From assembly GCA_000151295.1 (NCBI GenBank), contig GG745359.1, positions 547,159 to 611,158 of the forward strand: DNA of 64,000 nt, in the 5' to 3' direction. The translations under genes and the position numbers were made by a program. Positions 12,601 to 23,963 of this stretch are shown here, piece after piece (positions within the stretch are counted from its first letter, which is position 1; each line of letters begins with the position of its first letter). The notes under the pieces were generated by a model. The model was not told the DNA's origin. It worked only from the letters and a program-made list of their open reading frames with translations, and searched no databases. The stretch comes from Allomyces macrogynus ATCC 38327 (Eukaryota > Blastocladiomycota > Blastocladiomycetes > Blastocladiales > Blastocladiaceae).

Positions 12601-14847
12601 ACGCACCATTGGCCGGGCCTCGCAGCAAAGTACCCGTACATGCCCAATATCGAGATTCGATCGCGGCTCGCACAACAATGGGCGGAGTTGGACGAGGGCA
12701 TCAAGACGCGGTACGCGGCCATTTGCGACGACATTCGCAAGCGATTCAAGCGCGTGACTGCCTTGTTTTCTCTCCAGTGTGAGGCGCTCGGTGTTCCGCA
12801 TTTTATGACTCCGCGCCAGATCGAGGTGCCGACTGATTGGTCGTCGGTCGACAAGATGACGACGCCCGACGGTGCGTTACGCACGGCGGTGGACGAGGGA
12901 GAGGAGACGACGACGGAGCCGCAGACGGACGCGTCGCCCGCTGGTGCGTTGCACGCCGATGCGCCGCCCGCAAATCCGTCGCCCTCCAACCCGCCGCCGC
13001 CAGCAGCAGAATTGGCCGCTGAGGATGTGGGTACGCCAATGGACGTCGACGCCATCGGCGATGAGTCTGCTCGCGACGCGGCGCAATCGATCCTCAAGAG
13101 GCAATGGTCCTTTGGTGTACCAGAGTCGAAGCGCCGGAAAAAGGAAGTTGACGTGCCCTCCACCGTGATACGGGCGTTGAGGCCGCTCACTGCCGAGGAG
13201 TGGCAACAATCCGGCCGGCCGCGTATTCCGTGCTCGGTCGTGCAGTGCGAGCACTTGTCCACGACGCCCCTCTATTTTTTCCAGCACCTGGTTTCGCACT
13301 TGCCGGCCGACGAGCAGGAGCGGTACACAATGGCCAACCCGGATGGCACCTACCCTTGCCTCCCTCTCGACGTGATGCCGGCACCGCCGCGCACGCGGCA
13401 CCATGGCACGACCTCGCTCTACAAAGCGCTGCATTGGGGGGGCGTCAAGGCCAAACAGCCGAATGCAAGCCGCACGCAACTCGGCGAGCTGCTGACGCAG
13501 CAATGGAACAAGCTTGACCCGCGTCTCAAGGCCGAGTACACGGCCGTCGACGCGCAGATTCGCACGCAGCGCAGCCGGTTGAATGCCGTGTTCATGCTCC
13601 AGTGCGAGGCGCTCGGTATTCCAGACTTTACGACGTCGCGCCAAGTCGACGTTCCCGCTGATTGGTCGGCGATTGCGGGGCGCATGAACCCGGACGGGAC
13701 GCCGCGCGCGGGGAACCAGGGCGAGACCGCGGCAGCTGTTGTGCCTCCACTTCCACCTCCACCGACAATGCCGATTCCTATTGTCGCGCAGCCGACGCCA
13801 GTCAAGCGGCGGCTCAAGAAGTCGGTTCCCGTCGTCCCGTTGCCCAAGCCGCCGTCGTCGGCTGCCACGGTTCCGGCACCGCCGCAACCCGTCGTGCCTC
13901 CCCCAGCCAAACCCAAGGTGCAGAAGGGAGCTCGCAGCTCTGGTCCAACTACACCATCTGACGGCGCGGTCTCAGTGGCTCGTGCTGCGGCTCCGGCTGC
14001 TCGTTCCGCGGTCCTTTCCTCTCGCCCCACGAACCCGGCACTCTCCACGTCGTCTCCGGCTTCGTCTTCAGCGCCCGCCGCGTCCTTGTCCTCGGGCTCG
14101 TTTATGACGACGCCGATTGTGGCCTCCTCCACGTCGTCGACGCCGCCCATGGTCCCATCCAGAGCGACGGCTACTAAGAGCCCGGAATTGCCCAGTATGT
14201 ATCCTTCAACGTGGAGCCCATCGGTCGCAGCGGCCATGGCGGTGATCAACGGCCCATCAGCGCCGTATATCCGACCGCAAGTCATCCCCTCGCCGAGCTA
14301 CAGAATGCTCGTCAGCAACCGCGTCGCACAGGCCCTGTCGCCCGCGTTACCGGCCATGCACGCGGCGGCGGGATCTGGCCCGCACCCAATGCAACCGAGC
14401 AGCAGCGGCCCTGGGCCCGCGCCGCCCACCACGGCGCTGCCCGGCGTAGCACTGCCCTTCTCCATGACGCCCGCTTCCTTACCGACGTCGTTTGCCGCCT
14501 ACCAAGCGCAGCAGATTGGCGACCAAATCGCGCCGAGCGAAAACCAGTCGGCGCTGCAGTCGTATTTTAACTTGATGGCCAAGGATTCAGAGTTCAAAGA
14601 GTTTCGCGAGCAGCAAGCGCAGGCGCGTGCGCAACGAGAAGCGGGGATTGTCCGAGCGCAACACGATATGCGAGTTCAGCAAGCGATTGGATCGGCGGCG
14701 CTTGTTGACGGCCCTCGAGTAATGCCCGATGTGCCACCGCCGTCGTCACCCGAGTCCCGCAATGGCACGTCGTCGGAACCTGCTGCGGCGGCACCGCCGA
14801 ATGCGCCTGCAAGGGATGCAGGGCAGCCGGAAGAATGGCTGGATTGA
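7849..14847 (+). CDS. LSD1/KDM1-type histone demethylase with three C2H2-HMG modules
   Basis: Single 2,332-codon exon. Residues about 205-300 form a SWIRM domain; about 320-880 a FAD amine-oxidase domain with GAGMAG (322-327), LEARNRVGGRMYT, DWHFANLEFA-like LIHWHIANLEFANAT, GFGVLNKVVLVF (Lys713 at the LSD1 catalytic lysine position), and HTCREYPATVHGAYLSG near the end. LSD1 enzymes remove methyl groups from H3K4me1/2 in the nucleus using FAD. The coiled-coil tower insert of animal LSD1 is not seen; an acidic then basic linker takes its place. The C-terminal half holds three repeats of about 190 residues, each with a C-x4-C-x12-H-x3-H finger (Cys1171, 1520, 1795) followed by an HMG-like helical region. 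Ser/Pro/Ala-rich linkers and a Pro-rich tail complete it. Yeast Lsd1/2 proteins have one HMG box, so three finger-HMG modules are unusual. Confidence 0.93.
9668..9699 (+). repeat. TCG trinucleotide run encoding poly-Ser
   Basis: A run of TCG codons inside the LSD1 gene encodes nine to ten consecutive serines in a surface loop between VGGYGQVPYALAYG and LCGGDESLV. It is a likely site of length variation between alleles. Confidence 0.85.
11280..13740 (+). repeat. Threefold protein-coding repeat (C2H2 plus HMG-like)
   Basis: Three diverged copies of one module inside the LSD1 gene. Each begins with a W/R-A-L-K/R-P segment (KIWALKPVPADKW, ELWALKPPTADEW, VIRALRPLTAEEW), then IPCTVASC or IPCSVVQC, then HLPxDxxxxY, GLP or CLP, xDLMPAPP, an HMG-like helical part ending in a conserved QCEALG or QCKALG, and closes with PADWSA followed by NPDGTPR-like residues. 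Unit spacing is about 1,047 nt then 825 nt because the first linker is longer. The conservation of the Cys and His residues in all three argues for selection. Confidence 0.85.
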
Positions 14848-15797
14848 TTTTGTGGTGTTGCGCGTTGCTGCAGTGTCGTGGTCGAGCGTTAGGCCGTATT
14901 TTGAGATTGTCGTTGGATTTACCCATTTGTCTCGCGAACGTGTGATGTATGAGGCTGTCGGCTGGGCGTGAGTCGCTGATGCTCTGTTCAAAGTAATGAA
15001 AGAGCAAACACAATAATCTGACTCTGTCGCGGCTGGTTGAGGGCCCTACTTGCCCATGCAGGCTCAAAGATTGTGGTCTTGTGAAACACCGTGAACATAG
15101 GAAACACAATTTGAAGGAACGATACTTGGCGAAGGGCCTATCCACCATGGAATCCCATGGGCGAGCGTCATTTGGTGCTCAAAAGAATTGCCGGCCCGGC
15201 ATCGGCCCTTAAGTTTGTCTCAAGATCGCATTGTTCATTGTGACAGAACACCGTGATCGTAATCTGCATCGAGCACGGTCTTCACGCCAAGAATTACGCA
15301 TTGTGCAGAGCGCAATAAATTTGCATTGGAGAGGTCTTTCAAGGGCGCACCTGCTGATGAGTAGTCGCGTGCTCGCCGTGAACGTCCCGACGCCTTGTTT
15401 GCTTGCTTGGTCAAGTTCAAAGTATGGCACACGTTCAAAATGCCTGCGTCCCTCACCCACTTCGCGCGCATGGCACAGTTTTGCTTGATGCACACGTCAT
15501 TCTTGATTGAAATGGCCATATTGCGTCGTTGTGAAGATACAGCACCGTACCGACAATCCTATTGAACTGGAGTGTGACGCATGCCACTAGAATTGTTATC
15601 GTCAGAACAGCAGCAATGGCATCGATATCATCAGATTGCATGCTCGAACTGTCCCATCATTCCTCATCGCACTCGTCACACTTGAAAATTTCAACATCAA
15701 GCCTGGCCCACAACTTCCATTCCAGGTCGAACCGGCGCAAGTGCGTGGCCGGGAAACCCAGCAGCGTCCAGCGACGACTTTTATTCACAGCTTCATG
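14848..15797. other. Intergenic sequence 3' of the LSD1 gene
   Basis: No supported gene. Lower GC than the LSD1 gene. A short leftward frame with the LRR-like run HLRRFDLEWKLWARLDVEIF near 15680-15760 suggests that decayed F-box/LRR-like sequence starts here. Confidence 0.4.
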
Positions 15798-16208
15798 CTA
15801 TCTGATCGGCAGAATGTGGCGATCCGCGTCGCGCGGTGGCAAGACAAAGTACCATGCAGGGCAACTCCCAGAATGCGTGGCCAGGTTGATGGTCACGTCG
15901 CCGACAGAAATCTGGTTCGAATATGGGAATGAAAATACAGCGCTGCTGCCAACGGTCATGCTGGAACACGAATGCAATGGCCAGAGCTTGGGGCAAGCAT
16001 GCTCAATGGCAGCACGCACGGCCAGCACAAAGAGAACTGGAGCAGCCAGGGAAAGATAATGAAGGCCGCGTCGCGCGTCATTCGGCTTGGTTTCATGCGC
16101 AGCCAAGGCGTCTTGCATCAAAGCTTTGAGCACGGCCAGTGGCATGCGCAAGAGATTTGTGCGAACCGGTGATGTGGCAGAGGACACAGCGGCGTCCGTC
16201 ATGATCAT
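15798..16208 (-). CDS. Possible F-box-like N-terminal fragment
   Basis: A 136-codon frame. The segment LLRMPLAVLKALMQDALAA followed by LHYLSLAAPVLFVLAVRAAI resembles the F-box-like start of LRR proteins that are abundant in zoosporic fungi (a hydrophobic helix pair followed by an alanine-rich call of parts loaded into an SCF complex); this is a pattern impression only. It stops without a repeat region, and LRR-like words continue downstream in other frames, so it may be the head of a broken gene. A function is not assigned. Confidence 0.25.
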   Translation of the reverse strand: MIMTDAAVSSATSPVRTNLLRMPLAVLKALMQDALAAHETKPNDARRGLHYLSLAAPVLFVLAVRAAIEHACPKLWPLHSCSSMTVGSSAVFSFPYSNQISVGDVTINLATHSGSCPAWYFVLPPRDADRHILPIR

Positions 16209-16544
16209 TGCGGGGAGTAGTCTTACTTTTTGAGACGCTTGGTATTCGCTTGGTCAATGCCGACGTGCATTTGGTCGTTCAGGCGATGGAGTGGAAGTGG
16301 GAGATGTGGAGAGGTTGACTCCCAGCGCCAGGACGACGGCTGCATGTCATTGGCGGGGTGCGAGGGCCCTCACGTCGAGAACAAATGGCAAAAAACGACC
16401 AAGTTCGTCAGGCGATAAACGGCCAGACAGTAGACATGGTAGCGGGCCGCGATTTTCTGAGGCACGGTGTTGTGAGATCGAATCCAATCCATTCAATTCA
16501 AACTGAATATTTTGCGATGCCAATTTAGAGCGTGGCCATGACTC

Positions 16545-17918
16545 TCACCAACCGTTACGAATACAAACACATGATTTCAGTGCACTGGTCATCGTAAACA
16601 CCAAGTCCTGGCGCATTTTTGAGCTCACGGGTCTTTGAGCCCGATCAGGAGCAATCCAAGAAGCGCAGCTTGCGGCGATGTACACGGCGATCTGCCGTTG
16701 CACCAGCATACTGTTTGAGGAGCGCGTCGACCAAGTCCTTTTGTCCAGCTTGTGCATCCGCATCGTGAGCGAGTGCACTGAGCGCGGCAACTGATCCACC
16801 CAAGTCGCATCCTTGTCAACTGCCTTCGTATCATCGAGATCCAAAATGCGCAGCCGATCCGACGCGAAAATGGCAAGGAGCATATCCACGAGATGCAGCT
16901 CGTCGGTGAGCGCGTCAGGCTCCAACTCATCGGGCGCCTGCAAGATATTGTGCAGAACCAGCTCTTCAAGATGCGGAAACACATCATCAGGTGTTGTGAG
17001 TCGGTCTAAGACGCCGACAGCGCAATTGTGGATTCCAAACGCAGTGAGCCCCTTGGGGAGCCTAGACAATCAGAGTGAACGAAAACGAGGACAGAATCTA
17101 AGGAGTATGGCCAAAAGACACGCGCCGCAGGGTCGGAGCAATTGGAATCGCCAGGGCCATTTCCTCGGTCCATCAAAGCAGGTGCAGCGTGAGAGAGTCC
17201 GCGACCACAGGCAGCGCCGTGGTCAATTCAAGTAGTATCCGGTCCGACACGTCGAAATCATTCTCTGAATATTGCATGTCCTCGAGACGCAGAGACAGCG
17301 TCGAATTTAAGCGTGGCATTGCACGCACTATGGCAACCCACGACTTCCACAACGGCTGCATCGTCGTCTCCATGCACAAAACTCGACATTGCCACGGAAA
17401 TGGAGCGAAACGTGCTCGACGCGCGTGGCAACGCTGCCATGACCTCCTTAAGGCCCCTCATGACGTAACCGTTTAAGGCGAGCGCTTCAAGCGGTGGCGG
17501 AACCCACAGGGTTTGACCACGGCCTGAGGACTGTGAGCCGCGCGCCCATGTTCATGTGCCAGCCCAAGTACAAGTTCACGGAGGAGAGCGACAGCGGCGC
17601 ATGCTCAAGAATACTGGTGAACATATCACTGGTTTTCGCTTTCGCAAAATTCACAAAATGGAGCATGTTTTTGATCGACAGATTGCCGAAAATTGGGCGG
17701 GACGAATCACACCGAGAAGCGCCCCAAAAAATGGCGGACGCGGCCATTGTGGATACCAGCGAACCGCGGATCGACCGAATGACTATGGAATGACTGGTCG
17801 CATCGTTGGTCAAAACCGAACATGAATTGAAAGATCGCGGCAGCGGCGAACGAACAGCTAGACTATACTTTACGAAATGCGGCAAACAAGATCTCCCCAG
17901 ACGAAATGACAACAGCAA
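16545..17918 (-). pseudogene. Decayed LRR-type protein gene
   Basis: Leucine-rich pieces occur in order on the minus strand but in different frames: SLSSVNLYLGWHMNMGARL (about 17550), PPLEALALNGYVMRGLKEV (about 17470), LNSTLSLRLEDMQYSENDF (about 17290), APTLRRVSFGHTP (about 17120), GLTAFGIHNCAVGVLDRL (about 17020) and PHLEELVLHNILQ (about 16960). Each looks like an LRR strand-turn unit. One intron is plausible (acceptor TCTAG before GLPKGLTAF), but several frame changes remain, so the gene is probably inactivated or badly sequenced. It may belong with the F-box-like fragment just downstream. LRR proteins of this type are usually ubiquitin-ligase adaptors; that is an inference. Confidence 0.4.
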
Positions 17919-17936
17919 ACGACTTGGTCGCCCGGT

Positions 17937-18311
17937 TTATACGACCTTCGGCTCCTTGCCGGCCTCCTTCAGCTTGGCCACAATCTTCTCCTTGATCTGC
18001 ACGCCGAGCGCCGAGTCAATCTTCTTGTTGGGCGTCGTGAGCAAGTAGGCGTCGAGCCCGCCCTTCTTGTCGATAGTGCGCAGGACCTTGGACGAGACGT
18101 GCAGGTCGAGGTGGGTGTCGAGCACCAGCGAATAGATCTCGCGCTTGTGCACGTTGGGCTTCCACATGCGGCGCATCTTGTTGCCGGCGTGCGACTTCTT
18201 GTTGCCCGACAGGACGCGCAAACCGCCGAGCAGACCCGTGTCGGCACGGTTCGGGCGCGTGCCCGAGTTGGCGCGGAACAAGGACCTCGTGATCGTGGAG
18301 AGGAACGACAT
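17937..18311 (-). CDS. Mitochondrial large-subunit ribosomal protein bL28m
   Basis: Uninterrupted 124-aa protein. The start at MSFLSTITRSLF was chosen over a longer frame to 18476 because it gives a typical mitochondrial presequence (Ser, Thr, Arg, hydrophobic). The bL28 signature follows: LRVLSGNKKSHAGNKMRR, then MWKPNVHKREIYSLVLD and LHVSSKVLRTIDKKGGLDAYLL. Yeast MRPL24 is the equivalent. The protein belongs to the mitoribosome 54S subunit. It is head-to-head with DPH2; the two starts are 390 bp apart. Confidence 0.9.
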   Translation of the reverse strand: MSFLSTITRSLFRANSGTRPNRADTGLLGGLRVLSGNKKSHAGNKMRRMWKPNVHKREIYSLVLDTHLDLHVSSKVLRTIDKKGGLDAYLLTTPNKKIDSALGVQIKEKIVAKLKEAGKEPKVV

Positions 18312-18701
18312 GGTGGGTGTTGATTGGGACGGTCGTGCGCGACGAGAATTCGAAGGTTTAAGTGCTGGACCAGGGCCGGTTTGCTGTTGACGAGCGGGAT
18401 AATGGCGCAGGATCGAGCGGCTGCGGACTCGCAAGAAAATCGAGGCCAAGCGGTGCCAGTGCAGGGAGTGCAGCACGCGGACAGTGTTTGCAATCCTGGT
18501 GTTCGTTGGTATCGAAAACGAGATGTCGTTTGGTTATGCAAGGCCGCTCAGAATGAACTGAGGTTGATTCATCACGTGTGGGTTGCCACTTGTGCTGATC
18601 AGACTGCCAACGCTCGCCGGCGCTTGCCTCAAGCTCGGCTCCGTCGATGTTGCTCAACCATCAAGTTACTTATTGATAATTCCAAGCAAACAGCACCTGC
18701 A
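18312..18701. promoter_or_regulatory. Divergent promoter region bL28m / DPH2
   Basis: 390 bp between two divergent start codons. No TATA box or other motif stands out by eye. Confidence 0.5.
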
Positions 18702-20706
18702 ATGTCGGCCGCAATTGCCCCCACGGGCGAGGCCGCCCTCGTGCAGACCATCGACGTGCCCTACCGTGTCGAAGTGGCCGACCCTGCCGCCTTTTTCGAT
18801 CTCGCCAATGTGGCCACATCACTGGCAGACCTCGTGCCACACCTGACGACCCTCGCGACGCTACAATCTTCCCCAAATGACGGCTCAGCACCGGAACAGT
18901 TCACGCTGGAGCGCCGTGACGGCGATGCATCTCAGCCGCAGCCGCAACTACGACTGGACATGAAGGAGTGCCGAGTACGGGAGCTCCTCGGCACCGAGCA
19001 AGTGGAGAAAGTTGGGAGATTGATCGCGAATACGCTATCAATAGGTTGCCCTGCAATTCCCCGACGAGCTGCTCTTCGTGTCGGACGCGGTCGTCTCGGC
19101 CATATCCCGGTTCATGGACGATCTGCGGGTGCAGCGTGATTCGCTCCAGGCCATCCAATTCGATTTTGTCATCCTGGCCGACACGCAGTACAGCGCCTGC
19201 TGCGTCGACGAGGTGGCCGCCCAGCACATTGCCGCCAACGTACTTGTCCATTTCGGCCGGTCCTGCCTGTCCCAGTACGTGCTCCTTTAAGCTCAATTTG
19301 CCGCCTGTATCGGCCATGAAATTGACTGCCCACTCTCTGCAGAGCATCGCACATGCCCGTCCTCTTTGCGTTTGGCAACTTCCCCATCGACCTCGACCAC
19401 GTTGCGCGAACTCTGGCCGATGTGCCTAAAGCCCTGGTCATTTACGACGTCATGTACGCGCACGCCATGCCCGCGCTCGCCGCCAAGGTCGCACCGACCG
19501 TTCGGTTTGCGACCATTGAGCGCCACGTTTCCTCGACCAACGGATCCACGAACTACACGCGCAACTTACCGACCAAAGAGGAGCTGGACGCAGACACGAC
19601 CGTCGTGGTAATTGGCCCGCCATCGCCGCTTGTCTCCCACTATTCGCTCGTCTTTGGCCAGCATTCGGTCGGTGCCATACGCGCTTGCCACTTCTTCCTC
19701 GTCGGAACGCTGCTTTGCTGATGCTCTGCACTTTGCCCGAACAGCTCTTGCACTACGATCCGCTCAGCAGGGAGTGTTCACGCCCGCGAAGCCTGCTCAT
19801 GAAGCGGTACGCGCTCATGACCAAGGCGCGCGACGCCGACATCATTGGCATTGTCGTGGGCACGCTGGGCGTTGGTACGCTCCGTTTTGCGTTTCTTTGG
19901 CACATTACCGCTCCTGGCGCTGACCCTTGCACCGTTCTCCAGCCAACTACATTGACATGATTGCCAACCTCAAGAAGCTCATCAAGTCGCACGGGAAAAA
20001 GTACTACACGTTCGTTCTCGGCAAGCTCAACGTGGCCAAGCTCGCCAATTTCTCGGAGATTGACATTTTTGTCCTGGTCGCGTGCCCGGAGAGCTCGCTC
20101 ATCGACTCGAAGGAGTTTTACCGGCCGGTCGTCACGCCATTTGAGCTGACCATGGCGCTCGACATGTTCGTATACCCACGTTTGTTGGCGCCCACCTGAT
20201 TGTTCGCGATCTCACCGCCGTTTTCCCATATCAGGTCGAGCTCGTGGACGGGCGAGTACCGCCTCGGCTTCACCGACGTCATGCACCACATGGTCGAACA
20301 CATGGGCGACGAGCCCGTCGACGGCCTCGACCAATCCTCAACCGTCGCAGCCAGCTCCTCCAAGCCCACGACCGCCGCCGACGCGGACTCGGACACCGAG
20401 TCCGATGCCGACCCGGACCAGCCCTACTTTTCGCTCGTCACGGGCACGTTCAAGTCGCGGACCAAGGTCGAGAACAACGAGACGATTCACGCAAAGATTC
20501 AGGACCTGACGCTTTACGAATCGGGCCAGGTCGCGCTCGTCTCGCCCGCGGCGGCGCGGCAGCTGCAGACGCGCGAGTGGCGTGGGCTGGAAATGACGCC
20601 GAGTGCGGAAAAGTCTCTCGAGGTCGTCGAGGGCCGGTTTGGGACGGCCGCGGGGTACGCGGACGAGCCCGAGGTGGAGACGGGCAAGGGTCGCCGCGGC
20701 GGGTGA
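18702..20706 (+). CDS. DPH2: Diphthamide biosynthesis protein DPH2
   Basis: Spliced gene of about six exons. Firm exons: 18702-18974, 19045-19274, 19343-about 19665, about 19749-19874, 19943-about 20170, and a last exon from about 20237 to the stop. Introns begin GTACGG, GTACGT and GTACGC. Family runs in order: [110 protein letters not shown] and [10 protein letters not shown]. Dph1-Dph2 is a radical SAM-like Fe-S complex that puts the 3-amino-3-carboxypropyl group on the eEF2 histidine. The cysteines in ACCVDE and VACPES match the cluster region. The fifth splice junction (around 20170-20240) has two workable solutions. An acidic Asp/Ser-rich insert lies near 20380-20420. Confidence 0.9.
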
Positions 20707-21064
20707 GGTGGAGCGTGTGGAGTGGGTTGGGCGTGCCATGTGTTGTTCTGTACACTTTGATTTTGTGAGCTTTTTGGGATTTGGACGACATTAGGTGCTG
20801 GAAACGAAGGACGATTTGGTCAAGTTCAGACCAGCTCATGATTTGATGTTGGCTGGCAGGTGCGCGTGTCATTTTGCCACACTGTGCTGTGATCGGCACG
20901 ACCCTGAACCGCGTCGGCGGCCAACTTCTCCTCAACACCCACCTTGGACCGAATCACGTTCCACTTATCGCAATGGTGTGCAACAATCTCCCTCAATGCA
21001 GCGCTGCAAGACTCGGCTCCATGACGCTAGCGCAGACCAACTGACCGCCGCCGCGTCGCGCGAT
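20707..21064. promoter_or_regulatory. Intergenic region between DPH2 and coatomer zeta
   Basis: About 360 bp, same-strand neighbours. Should hold the DPH2 3' UTR and the coatomer zeta promoter. No gene seen. Confidence 0.5.
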
Positions 21065-21910
21065 ATGGTCGCTGTTGCGCAGAACTTGACACTCTACACG
21101 GTCAAGGCACTGATCCTGCTCGACGTGTCGAACGGGTCGCGCGTGCTCGCCAAGTACTACAACACGGGCGCGCCGTCGAACGCGGCAACGAGTCCGGCCG
21201 TGGCCACGGGCCCGGCACCGACGTCTACCGAGTTTGCGACGCTAAAGGACCAGAAAACGTTTGAGCGGCGGTTGTGGGAAAAGACGCGCAAGTTGCTCAA
21301 TAGTACGCTGGCTATCTCGACGCGACGCGCGTTGTGGATAAGGGGAGGAACGCTGACGGACTTCGGTTTTCGTTGGAAACAGACGAAATCATCCTGTTCA
21401 ACAACCACGTTGTCGTCTACAAGGGCATGGCCGATGTAATGCTCTTTGTGGTCGGGTCGCTCGAGGAGAACGAGCTGATGCTGTCGTCGGTGCTCAACAC
21501 GCTCTACGAGGCGATCAACTTAGTGCTGCTGTACGTGAAATTGCCACGTCGGTTTACCCCCCTCCGCGCGCTTGTTTCTGACCGTTGCCTCTGTGTTGAC
21601 AGCAAGTACCAAACGGAAAAGCGCACGATCATTGAGAACATGGACCTGGTTGCCCTCGCGATTGACGAATGCATCGACAACGGGTGCGCTTTTCCTATTT
21701 TTGAGCCTGCGCCACGGTTGGAATGGGACCCTGACGATTTCTGCTTGGACTGTTAGCATCGTCATCGAGACGGACCCGGGAACGATTGCAAGCCGCGTCA
21801 GCAAGCGGCCATCGGAGCTGGCCGACATTTCCTTCAACGACCCAAACTCGATTTCGGGCGCGATGAACAAGGTCCGCGACTCGTTCTTTGCGGGGATTCT
21901 GTTGAAGTAA
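21065..21910 (+). CDS. Coatomer subunit zeta (COPI)
   Basis: Four exons (21065-21302, 21383-21530, 21603-21683, 21757-21910) give 206 aa with matching phases; donors GTACGC, GTACGT and GTGCGC. The longin-type fold of zeta-COP is recognisable: LYTVKALILLDVSNGSRVLAKYY in strand 1-2, then FERRLWEKTRK, EIILFNNHVVVYKGMADVML, SLEENELMLSSVLNTLYEA, RTIIENMDLVALAIDECI and the C-terminal AMNKVRDSFFAGILLK. Zeta-COP pairs with gamma-COP in the heptameric coat that returns cargo from Golgi to ER. Start is the Met of MVAVAQNLTLYTV. The stop lies 42 bp from the stop of the convergent CMR1-type gene. Confidence 0.94.
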
Positions 21911-21952
21911 ACGTAGATTTCTGGGTGGATCTTCATAGCATTTCAAGTCAGA

Positions 21953-23963
21953 TCATTCATCGGCATCGACACAATCCTTGTCGCCCTCCTCCTTCACCTC
22001 TTGACCACCCTCCTCCTCCTCTTCCTCGACCCGCCGCGTCCACACATGACACTTCCCACTCGCATTCCCCGCCAACACCAAACCCTGGTGCCTGACCGCC
22101 GGATGCACGGCCACGACCGCTGGCACCGCAGAAATGGACGCGTGGTCGAGCATGGCCACAAACTTGCCCGTTTTCGCGTCCATGACATCCACGTGCCGCT
22201 TCATGTTCCCAACGAGCACGCAGTCTGGCACGGTCGTGTGCCACCGCGCGCGGAACGTGGTCACCCACTTGCCCGTCTTGTTATTGTGCATCGCGCTGAA
22301 GGTCGGACTCGTCAAACTGGTCAGCGGGTCACGCCAAATCCGCACACGGTCGTCATAGCTCGTCGACACGATGGCGCCGCCGTCGTTGGGGCGGAAGTAG
22401 GCGGCCGTGCACGAGTACCCGTGCGCGTAGGACGCGAGTTGCGTGAGCCCGTGTGTCGGCGCAGTGTCGGCTTCTTCGTCGTCGTCGGACAGCTCGGTGG
22501 GCACGGCGAGTTGCGAGAACAGTGCCGCGTGGTCAGCGCCAGCCTCGGCGTGGAACTCGGCACGGCGCACATCAAACAGCCGCATTGACGTGTCGTTGGA
22601 GCTCAACAGGACCAGGTGCGGCTTGGTGGGGTGCACCGACACGCACCCGCACTTTTTGTCAAACACGTGGTGGAACGACTTGGTTGCAAACGGCGATCCG
22701 AGACCGACGCGCGACGACACGTCGACGCTCGCGCCTATCACGGGGATCGGGCCAGCGCGCACGTCGATCGCTGCGGCAGACCCGGACGCGGTCGAGAGCC
22801 ACAGTAGATTCGGCAGGGCGGCCGACGAGGCCATGGACGTGATATCATCAGCGCCCGACGCGACCGCCACAAATTGCTGTGCGGCGAGGTCGAGGGCGCG
22901 CACGGTGCCGTCGTAGGAAGAAGTGTAGAGGCGGTCGGCCGGCAGGCCAGGCGGGAAGTGGATGGTGGAGATGGTGCCCGAGTGCGGCTGGAACGTGTAC
23001 AGGTTGCGCAGCATTGGGTCCTCGTCGGGCTTGTCGTCCTCGTCGTCACCCTCAGCAGCGTTGGCCGGTGTGCCGCGACCGTGCGGATCATGGACGTGGT
23101 CGGTCAGGTCCCAGAGCGCGAGCGTGCCTACTCCCGTTTGACGTGAGACAAAAGATGGTCATAAACATGGCACAGAGCAGTCGCAAACAACGTACCCATC
23201 TTGTCGCCTACGCACGCCAGCACCTTAGTCTCAATCGGCGCAAACTCGGCCGTGTAGATGCGTGACGGCACGACCTTGACTGGCGCCTCGTGCTGTACCT
23301 CGAGCCGCCCTAACACGCGCCGAATCGCCTTGGTCGACGCGTCCGGCTCATTCTCGTCGCCCGACTCATACGCGTACGGATTCGCATCAAACGCTTCCTT
23401 GACATCAGCCTGCACCAACTCGGCCAATTCGCGCAACAAGTGCCCGGCTTGCTTGGCCTTGCCACTGCCCTCGGTCACGGCGTCGTCAAGCGAGAACGCT
23501 GCTGTGTCGCGGCGCGCGCGCTTCTCGGCACGGCTCGGGACGGCCGGTGACGACGATGTGGATTCGGCGAGTGCAGCGCGCGCAGCTTGCTCGCCGTCAG
23601 GCTGCAGACCACGCAGCCGTAGGGAGGTGCGGCGCGTGGACGAGCTGTCGGCATCCGATGTAGCAGCAACGGCAGAGGACCGCGCGGGGGCCTTGCGCTT
23701 CTTGGTCGCGGGCTTGGCCTTCGGCGCCGGACTTGATGACTTGGTTGGCGCGCTCGCGGTCGGGATGATCTTGGACGCCGGCTTGATGTTGAGTGACTTG
23801 AGTAGCTCCTGGAAAACCAGATCGTGCGGAGCAGGATCAGCCTTTCTGTCATGATCATGGCGACGAGCGATGGCAACGCGGCGCGAGATGCTATCCCGGT
23901 GACGATGCATACTTCATTTTTGCGAATGTTCTCGAGGCGCTGGCGCTCGTATTCGTTGCTCAT
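21953..23963 (-). CDS. CMR1: CMR1/WDR76-type WD40 protein
   Basis: Three exons (23963-23913, 23808-23196, 23127-21953) give 612 aa; donors GTATGC and GTACGT. The N-terminus (MSNEYERQRLENIRKNEELL, then KSLNIKPA) and the basic, Ser/Ala-rich linker match the Cmr1/WDR76 family. WD-repeat words follow: VVPSRIYTAEFAPIETKVLA, MGTLALWDLTDHV, HSGTISTIHFPP, ADRLYTSSYDGTVRALDL, CGCVSVHPTKPHLVLLSSND, AIVSTSYDDRVRIW, LVLAGNASGKCHVWTRR. These proteins bind chromatin and damaged DNA and gather at intranuclear quality-control sites under replication stress. It is head-to-head with LTV1 (313 bp apart). An acidic insert (DDEDDKPDED) interrupts the first propeller blades. Confidence 0.9.
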
